DNA from: BOG-908 sp964242035
GTDB taxonomy: Bacteria > Pseudomonadota > Alphaproteobacteria > Acetobacterales > Acetobacteraceae
Direction: 5' to 3'
Assembly: GCA_964242035.1 (NCBI GenBank)
Contig: CAXTCL010000009.1
Location: 1 to 36,842, forward strand
Length of the DNA: 36,842 bases
Part shown: positions 32,498 through 36,842 of the stretch, piece after piece
Layout: every line of letters starts with the position of its first letter
How positions within the stretch are numbered: the first letter of the stretch is position 1
The notes under the pieces: model-generated
The model's database searches: none
What the model was told of the DNA's origin: nothing
What the model saw: the letters and a program-made list of their open reading frames with translations, nothing else
Program-made: the position numbers and the translations under genes

Positions 32498-32893
32498 TCA
32501 TGGAACTTCCCAATCCTCGATCTCTAAGCCTTGCACACGGGAGAACTCCTTTATGTTGTGGGTGATCAGCGTCAGACCGCGTGCCTTTGCCTGGCCGGCG
32601 ATCAGGACATCGTAGGAACCGATCGGGGTTCCAGCCTTGGCGAGATTGGCTCGGATCTCTCCAGCCTGCCTGGCATCCTCGCGGTCGAACTCAAGCACCT
32701 CGAATTGCAAGGCATCCACGCGGGCCAAGTTTTGCGCTAGCTGCTGACTTTTGTATGCACCATAGAACAACTCGTGTGCTGCCACGGCTGGGACGCCAAA
32801 GTCCCGAGGTAGGAATTGCCGCAGACGGGCAGTCAGTTCTAGGTGATTCTTAAGCAAGCCGATTACTGCGTTGGCGTCGAGCAGGTATTTCAT
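32498..32893 (-). CDS. vapC: VapC-type PIN-domain toxin ribonuclease
   Basis: 131-residue PIN domain protein. The acidic active site is present: D6 in MKYLLDANAV, E41 in AAHELFYGAY and D95 in GSYDVLIAGQA, plus THNIKEFSRVQGL near the C-terminus. VapC toxins cleave RNA (initiator tRNA or rRNA) when unbound. The ATG at 32893 overlaps the vapB stop (ATGA), the usual antitoxin-first, coupled arrangement. It sits beside the AT-rich island, and such modules are often mobile. Confidence 0.95.
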   Translation of the reverse strand: MKYLLDANAVIGLLKNHLELTARLRQFLPRDFGVPAVAAHELFYGAYKSQQLAQNLARVDALQFEVLEFDREDARQAGEIRANLAKAGTPIGSYDVLIAGQAKARGLTLITHNIKEFSRVQGLEIEDWEVP

Positions 32894-33132
32894 TTGAAGA
32901 AGTCTAGCTCCGAGCGCTCCTGATCACTGGGCGCTTCCCGGGCGGCCTGCTCGAAGTCTTGGTCGACTGGTCCAACGAGGACTTCCAGCCAAGCCCAGTC
33001 GTGGGCGATCGGTTCGAGGATCACGGCATGGCCATGGCGACGAATACGAACCTCGTCTTGCTCGAAACGATACTCCTTTGGCAGGCGAACGGCTTGTGAC
33101 CGCCCGGACCAGAACACCTTTGCTGTTTCCAA
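32890..33132 (-). CDS. vapB: VapB-type AbrB-fold antitoxin
   Basis: 80 residues starting at TTG 33132: METAKVFWSGRSQAVRLPKEYRF is the family's conserved beginning, so the longer frame from GTG 33156 is unlikely. The N-terminal swapped-hairpin DNA-binding domain (to about DEVRIRRHGHAVILEP) is followed by a C-terminal toxin-binding tail ending SDQERSELDFFK. It neutralises VapC and should repress its own promoter, where an inverted repeat lies just upstream (33147-33167). The stop overlaps the vapC start by 4 bases. Confidence 0.92.
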   Translation of the reverse strand: METAKVFWSGRSQAVRLPKEYRFEQDEVRIRRHGHAVILEPIAHDWAWLEVLVGPVDQDFEQAAREAPSDQERSELDFFK

Positions 33133-33146
33133 CGCGTCACCCGTGA

Positions 33147-33167
33147 GATATAGCACAGCTATATATC
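33147..33167. promoter_or_regulatory. Probable vapBC operator
   Basis: Near-palindrome GATATAGC - ACA - GCTATATATC immediately upstream of the vapB start. It is AT-rich like a -10 region, so a VapBC complex bound here would block transcription; autoregulation of this kind is usual for vapBC. Confidence 0.6.
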
Positions 33168-33198
33168 ACACTCAGCGTTTTAGACAAACGTAGATTGT

Positions 33199-33330
33199 CG
33201 GCTGCATCAAGTGCCGACCTGCTGCCGCCAACGTTCGTGTCGGCAGAACGAGGGCGGACCTTGGTGCAGACGGGGTAGCAAAAGTTTTTTGGTCCTTTTT
33301 TTCAAAAAAGGACTGCTTGCCTTCCCTTCC
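33199..33330. repeat. Palindromic element E19 (long centre, right arm B; left arm lost)
   Basis: Centre GGCTGCATCAAGTGCCGAC ... CTTGGTGCAGAC, then the right arm with stem GTCCTTTTTT/AAAAAAGGAC. The left arm is absent; the vapBC-side DNA begins instead. It lies downstream of the dehydrogenase gene, which ends at 33351. Confidence 0.85.
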
Positions 33331-33350
33331 CCTTGCCCTGACGTCGCCCT

Positions 33351-34607
33351 CTAAGGAAACAACCCCCGCGTAATCTTCGCCTTCTGCACGCGCTCCACGC
33401 CGATTGCCAGGGCCGCCGTCCGGTGCGGGACGCCGTCGCGTTCGGCGCGGGCCATCACGGCCTGGAAGGCGCGTTCCAGGACGCGGTTCAGGCGGTCGCG
33501 GACTTCTGGTTCGGTCCAGAAGAGCTGTTGCAGGTCCTGAACCCATTCGAAGTAGCTGACGACGACGCCGCCGGCGTTGCACAGGATGTCGGGGATGACG
33601 AAGATTTCGGGGCGTTGGTTGAGCACGCGGTCGGCGTCTGGCGTGGTGGGGCCGTTGGCCCCTTCGGCGAGGATGCGGCATTGCAGGGCGCGGGCCACGT
33701 CCGCCGTGATGACCTGTTCCATGGCGGCGGGGACGAGGATGTCGCATTTCTGGGTGAGGAGCTGGGCCGGGTCGAAGGCGGCTTCGTTGCTCCAGCCGGC
33801 GAGGGTGCCGTGTTCCTCGGTCCAGCGGATGAGAGCGGGGACGTCCAGGCCGCGGGCGTCGTAGTAGCAGGAGGTGTGGTCGGAGACGCCGAGGACTTTC
33901 ACGCCCTGCTGGACGAGGGTGGCGGCGGTGACGCTGCCGACGTTGCCGAAGCCCTGGATGATGGCGGTGGATTCGATGGGGTTGAGCTGGAGGCGTTCCA
34001 TGGCGCGGCCGACCAGGTGCACCACGCCGCGGCCGGTGGCTTCGCGGCGGCCGACGGTGCCGCCGGCGTCCACGGGTTTGCCGGTGACGATCTCGGTGAC
34101 GGTCTGGCCCTGGTACATGGAGTAGGTGTCCATATACCAGGCCATGACCTGCTCGTTGGTGCCCATGTCCGGGGCCATGACGTCGGTCTTGGGGCCGACG
34201 AAGGGGATCATCTCCTGCATGTAGCGGCGGCTGACCGCTTCGAGCTCGCGGCGGGACAGGCTGTAGGGGTCCAGCGCGATGCCGCCTTTGGCGCCGCCAT
34301 AGGGCAGGCCGGCCAGAGCGCATTTCCAGGACATGGCGATGGCCAGCGCGCCGACTTCGCCGAGATGGAGGTTGCTGGCGTAGCGGGTGCCGCCCTTGGT
34401 GGGGCCCATGGTCAGGTGGTGCTGGACGCGGTAGCCGGTGAAGACTCTCTCGGTGCCGTCGTCGCGGTGGATCGGGCAGGAGACGACGATGGCGCGCTTG
34501 GGCAGCAGCAGGCGGTCGCGCTGGTGGGTGGGGATTTCCAGGTAGTCGGCGATGACGGCGAAGTTTTCGCGCGCCTGTTCGAAGAACGGGCCGGTGTAGA
34601 TGTCCAT
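33351..34607 (-). CDS. gdhA: Glu/Leu/Phe/Val dehydrogenase (glutamate dehydrogenase type)
   Basis: 418 residues. It catalyses reversible oxidative deamination of glutamate (or a related amino acid) to 2-oxoglutarate and ammonia. Visible: substrate-site block GPTKGGTRYASNLHLGEVGALAIAMSWKCALAGLPYGGAKGGI (catalytic Lys in MSWKCAL), PDMGTNEQVMAWYMDTYS, the Rossmann motif IIQGFGNVGSVTAATL and the C-terminal NAGGVVVSYFEWVQDLQQ. The start is ATG 34607 (MDIYTGPFFEQAREN) with AGGA 10 nt upstream. Length and motifs fit the NAD-type hexameric enzymes. Confidence 0.93.
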   Translation of the reverse strand: MDIYTGPFFEQARENFAVIADYLEIPTHQRDRLLLPKRAIVVSCPIHRDDGTERVFTGYRVQHHLTMGPTKGGTRYASNLHLGEVGALAIAMSWKCALAGLPYGGAKGGIALDPYSLSRRELEAVSRRYMQEMIPFVGPKTDVMAPDMGTNEQVMAWYMDTYSMYQGQTVTEIVTGKPVDAGGTVGRREATGRGVVHLVGRAMERLQLNPIESTAIIQGFGNVGSVTAATLVQQGVKVLGVSDHTSCYYDARGLDVPALIRWTEEHGTLAGWSNEAAFDPAQLLTQKCDILVPAAMEQVITADVARALQCRILAEGANGPTTPDADRVLNQRPEIFVIPDILCNAGGVVVSYFEWVQDLQQLFWTEPEVRDRLNRVLERAFQAVMARAERDGVPHRTAALAIGVERVQKAKITRGLFP

Positions 34608-34755
34608 GCTAGGCTGTCCTGAGAGCTGGTGTGGTCCCGCCCGGTGTGTCCGGTGCTTGTTGGTTTTGCTTGCCGGCCGTGTGGGGCGGGAGTGTGGCGG
34701 CACCTTTGGGCGCGGCGCTGCGTTTTGTCCATGAAATGAGGGTTGCGGGTTTCGA

Positions 34756-35718
34756 ATGGCGGATAGGACGGAGACGGAAGTGGGCGGACAGCCGGCGCGG
34801 CGGATGGCGCTGGTGGCCAACGCGAAGGCGGGGGCGTTGCTGGGGCGCGATGACGGGGCGGGGTCGCTGGAGGCGCTGCTGCGGGGGGAGGCGGCGTCCC
34901 TGGATGTGATACCGGCCGATGCGGGGAGCCTGCCGGAGCGCATGCGGCTGGCGATGCAGACGGGGGCGGATTGCGTGGTGGTGGCCGGGGGCGACGGGAG
35001 CATCGCGTGCGCGGCGTCCGTGCTGGCGGGGACGGATACGGCGCTTGGGGTGATCCCGTGCGGGACGATGAACCTGTTTGCCAAGGATATCGGGCTGGAC
35101 CCGGCCGATCATGCGGCGTGCGTGCGGGCGTTGGCGGACGGGGCGGTGCGCACGATCGATGCGGGGTGCGTGACTGGGGCGGACGGGGAGGCGCATCTGT
35201 TCCTGTGCGCGTCGATGCTGGGGACGCCGGCGCGGCTGACGCGGCATCGGGAGGCGAGCCGGAAGAGTGGCGGCGGGGTGCTGGCGTGGGCGGGGTTCGG
35301 GCGGGCGGCAATTCGGGCGCTGTGGGCCAACCGGTCGGTGCGGCTGGTTCTGCGGTGCAACGGGCGGGTGCTGGAGCGGCGGACGCCTTCGCTGACGATC
35401 ACGGTGAACAAGCTGGACGACGATGCGGGGCGGATGTTCGGGCGGACGTGCCTGGATGAGGGGAAGTTGGTTTTGTACGTGGTGCGGCGGGCTTCGGTGC
35501 TCGGGCAGGTTTGGTTGTTGCTGCGCACCGTGGTGAGCGGGACGCTGCATGCGCGCGAGATCGAGGTGATCGAGACCGACGCGCTGGAGATCACGTCCAG
35601 GCGGCGCGGGCTGCACGTGCTGGTGGATGGGGAGATGCGGCTGCTGGTGCCGCCGTTGCGCTACACGGTCCGGGCGGGGGCGCTGCGCGTGGTGGCGCCG
35701 GCGCGCGAGGTGCCGTGA
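34756..35718 (+). CDS. Diacylglycerol kinase family lipid kinase
   Basis: 320 residues with the DAGK catalytic fold: VANAKAG near the N-terminus, nucleotide motif VVAGGDGSIACAA (GGDGS at about 78-82), and IPCGTMNLFAKDIGL. The C-terminal beta domain has ITSRRRGLHVLVDGEM. It belongs with YegS/DgkB-like lipid kinases that phosphorylate diacylglycerol or related lipids; no membrane segment is visible. Its stop overlaps the GTG of the metallophosphoesterase gene by 4 bases, so the two are co-translated. Confidence 0.88.
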   Translation: MADRTETEVGGQPARRMALVANAKAGALLGRDDGAGSLEALLRGEAASLDVIPADAGSLPERMRLAMQTGADCVVVAGGDGSIACAASVLAGTDTALGVIPCGTMNLFAKDIGLDPADHAACVRALADGAVRTIDAGCVTGADGEAHLFLCASMLGTPARLTRHREASRKSGGGVLAWAGFGRAAIRALWANRSVRLVLRCNGRVLERRTPSLTITVNKLDDDAGRMFGRTCLDEGKLVLYVVRRASVLGQVWLLLRTVVSGTLHAREIEVIETDALEITSRRRGLHVLVDGEMRLLVPPLRYTVRAGALRVVAPAREVP

Positions 35719-36518
35719 GCGGGGGCGTGACGCGGATCGTGCACCTGACGGACGTGCATTTCGGTGCCACCGACCAGGCGGTGGTGGATGGGCTGGTGGC
35801 CGACATTCGGGCCGATCCGCCGGACCTGGTGGTGATCAGCGGAGATTTGACGATGGGCGCGCGGCGGTGGGAGTTCCGCGCGGCGCGGGCGTTCATGGAG
35901 AGCCTGGGGGTGCCGACTTTGGCGGTTCCGGGCAACCATGACATCACGCCGTATCGGTTGTTCGAGCGGTTCCTCGCACCTTACGCGCGGTGGCATCAGG
36001 AGATCTCGCCGCAGACGGAGCCGGTTTGGCAGGATGGGCGGGTGGCTGTGCTGGGGTTGAACACGGCGCGGCGTATGGGGCCGAATCTGGATTGGTCGCG
36101 GGGGCGGGTCAGTACGCTGCGGCTGAAGCACCTGGTGGCGCGGCTGGACGCGGTGCCGGCGGGGCTGATGCGCATTGTGGTGGCGCACCACCCGCTGCTG
36201 GCGCCTGAGGGGGAGGTGTCGCGGCAGGTGGCTGGGGGGTCCGCGCGGGCGCTGGCGGCGTTTGCGCGGCATAAGGTGCGGCTGGTGCTGGCGGGGCATT
36301 TGCACAGGAGTTACGCGCGGGTGGGGGCGGCTGGCGCGGGGGCGCCGCTGGTGTTGCAGGGTGGGTCGGCGACGTCCGTGCGTCTGCGGGGGGAGTCGAA
36401 CGCTTACAATGTGGTGTGCGTGGCGGGGGATGGGAGTGCGGTGATAGAGGGGCGGGTTTGGGATGGGGCGGGGTGGGTGGAGGTGGCGGAGCGGAGGGTG
36501 CGGTTGGCGGCGGGTTAG
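35715..36518 (+). CDS. Metallophosphoesterase (class III cyclic-nucleotide phosphodiesterase-like)
   Basis: 267 residues from GTG 35715, which overlaps the upstream kinase stop (GTGA) and has GAGG 5 nt upstream. Metal ligands in order: HLTDVHFG, VISGDLT, VPGNHD, VVAHHPLL and LAGHLHRS, the calcineurin-like set as in Icc/CpdA-type enzymes. The natural substrate is not shown. Coupling with a lipid kinase suggests a role in phospholipid turnover (for example a phospho-headgroup or UDP-diacylglucosamine-like hydrolysis); this is inference. Confidence 0.88.
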   Translation: MSGGVTRIVHLTDVHFGATDQAVVDGLVADIRADPPDLVVISGDLTMGARRWEFRAARAFMESLGVPTLAVPGNHDITPYRLFERFLAPYARWHQEISPQTEPVWQDGRVAVLGLNTARRMGPNLDWSRGRVSTLRLKHLVARLDAVPAGLMRIVVAHHPLLAPEGEVSRQVAGGSARALAAFARHKVRLVLAGHLHRSYARVGAAGAGAPLVLQGGSATSVRLRGESNAYNVVCVAGDGSAVIEGRVWDGAGWVEVAERRVRLAAG

Positions 36519-36631
36519 GCAAAGTCGGCTTCTGGGGGTGGGTCGGCGGTGGGGGCCACTTGGGTGTCTGGGTCTGGTGGGGGTTGGGCTGGGGTGGGGG
36601 TGGGTGTGTGTTTTGGGTCGGGTTGCGGCAT
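36515..36631 (-). CDS. Possible 38-residue proline-rich small protein
   Basis: Convergent with the metallophosphoesterase, overlapping its last 4 bases. ATG 36631 has AAGGAA about 8 nt upstream and encodes MPQPDPKHTPTPTPAQPPPD and onward to PPPEADFA, nearly all Pro/Asp/Thr/Ala. No homologue is recognised. A G-rich low-complexity strand could give this by chance, but the good ribosome site makes it worth listing. Confidence 0.35.
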   Translation of the reverse strand: MPQPDPKHTPTPTPAQPPPDPDTQVAPTADPPPEADFA

Positions 36632-36691
36632 GTGGTGGGTTCCTTGGCTGTTGCGTGCGGGTGCTTTTGCTCGCCCGGCCTGATGGAGCGT

Positions 36692-36779
36692 GGCGCCGGC
36701 AGCTTTTTCCGTAAAGCCCGCTTCGCGCCGCAAGGGCGGTGGCCTGCGGCCAGGCTTGACTGAAAAAGCTGCCGTCGCC
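36692..36779. repeat. Long inverted repeat, different from the E family
   Basis: 18-base arms with one mismatch: GGCGCCGGCAGCTTTTTC at 36692-36709 and GAAAAAGCTGCCGTCGCC at 36762-36779. The 52-base interior has AAGCC/GGCTT and TGGCCTGCGGCCA palindromes. It lies upstream of the proline-rich frame and towards the window end. It has the architecture of a bacterial interspersed palindrome but a different sequence. The remaining 36780-36842 shows nothing I can assign. Confidence 0.6.
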
Positions 36780-36842
36780 GTGGGGAGTTGCAGGCCGGGA
36801 CGGAGAAACGGCGCTCAAACCGAACAGAGAAACTGGGTTTGG

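Noticed and set aside
31064..33180. Prophage or insertion sequence
   Set aside because: No transposase, integrase or structural phage gene, and no terminal direct repeats, can be seen.
551..33330. CRISPR array
   Set aside because: The repeated units are at irregular, kilobase-scale spacing, inverted, and at gene boundaries; there is no repeat-spacer periodicity and no cas gene.
1..36842. tRNA or rRNA genes
   Set aside because: I saw no T-loop-like GTTCGAATC stretch with matching acceptor stems and no rRNA-like sequence.

Overview
This is a high-GC chromosomal window, most likely from an alphaproteobacterium of the Acetobacteraceae/Rhodospirillales kind. That placement is inferred from gene content and style (class Ia NrdB, a Kdo operon, a receiver/HisKA_2 histidine kinase set, a double-permease ABC transporter with a C-terminally extended ATPase, a lysine/ornithine decarboxylase), not from a marker gene. 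Most intergenic DNA is occupied by one family of AT-rich nested palindromes, which is the most striking feature of the window.

Layout. 1-5.4 kb: the 3' end of nrdB, a cyclopropane-fatty-acid synthase, an SDR oxidoreductase, a YfcE-like phosphodiesterase (minus strand), then hisF and hisE. 5.5-8.3 kb (minus): a Kdo operon kdsA-kdsB-kdsD. 8.4-11.5 kb (plus): a CHASE3 histidine kinase, a single-domain receiver, and a receiver-HisKA_2 kinase. 11.8-24.2 kb is a long minus-strand run: TPR protein, Tat-exported (alpha/alpha)6-like protein, group 1 glycosyltransferase, aldo/keto reductase, a translationally coupled GMC oxidoreductase-DoxX-cupin-SMP-30-VOC cluster, then a fused ABC permease and its ATPase. 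24.3-30.4 kb: PAP2 phosphatase, ornithine/lysine decarboxylase, YihY/BrkB, RlpA, AmpG-like transporter and a SnoaL-like protein. 30.5-33.2 kb is accessory: an unknown protein, a visibly AT-rich island with a frameshifted membrane-protein gene, and a vapBC toxin-antitoxin pair. 33.3-36.8 kb: glutamate-type dehydrogenase, diacylglycerol-kinase-like lipid kinase, a coupled metallophosphoesterase, and a tail with a different 18-bp inverted repeat.

The repeat family (called E1-E19 here) occurs at 19 places. A full copy is about 120-190 bp: a border TAAGGAAG or AAGCAAG, a 10-bp hairpin arm, a variable centre, and the same arm inverted. The arm stem exists in at least three sequence types (CTTC/GAAG, GTCC/GGAC, GTTC/GAAC). 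These differ by paired changes, so the hairpin itself appears to be under selection. Elements lie between convergent, tandem and divergent genes and inside the kds operon. Their borders supply stop codons to at least seven genes and C-terminal tails (KEGLLF or KQAVLF) to KdsA, KdsB and the PAP2 protein. In two cases (kdsB and the Tat protein) they appear to supply the Shine-Dalgarno sequence and a TTG start. The family is also open in several frames, so it generates many false Lys/Phe-rich reading frames and false N-terminal extensions.
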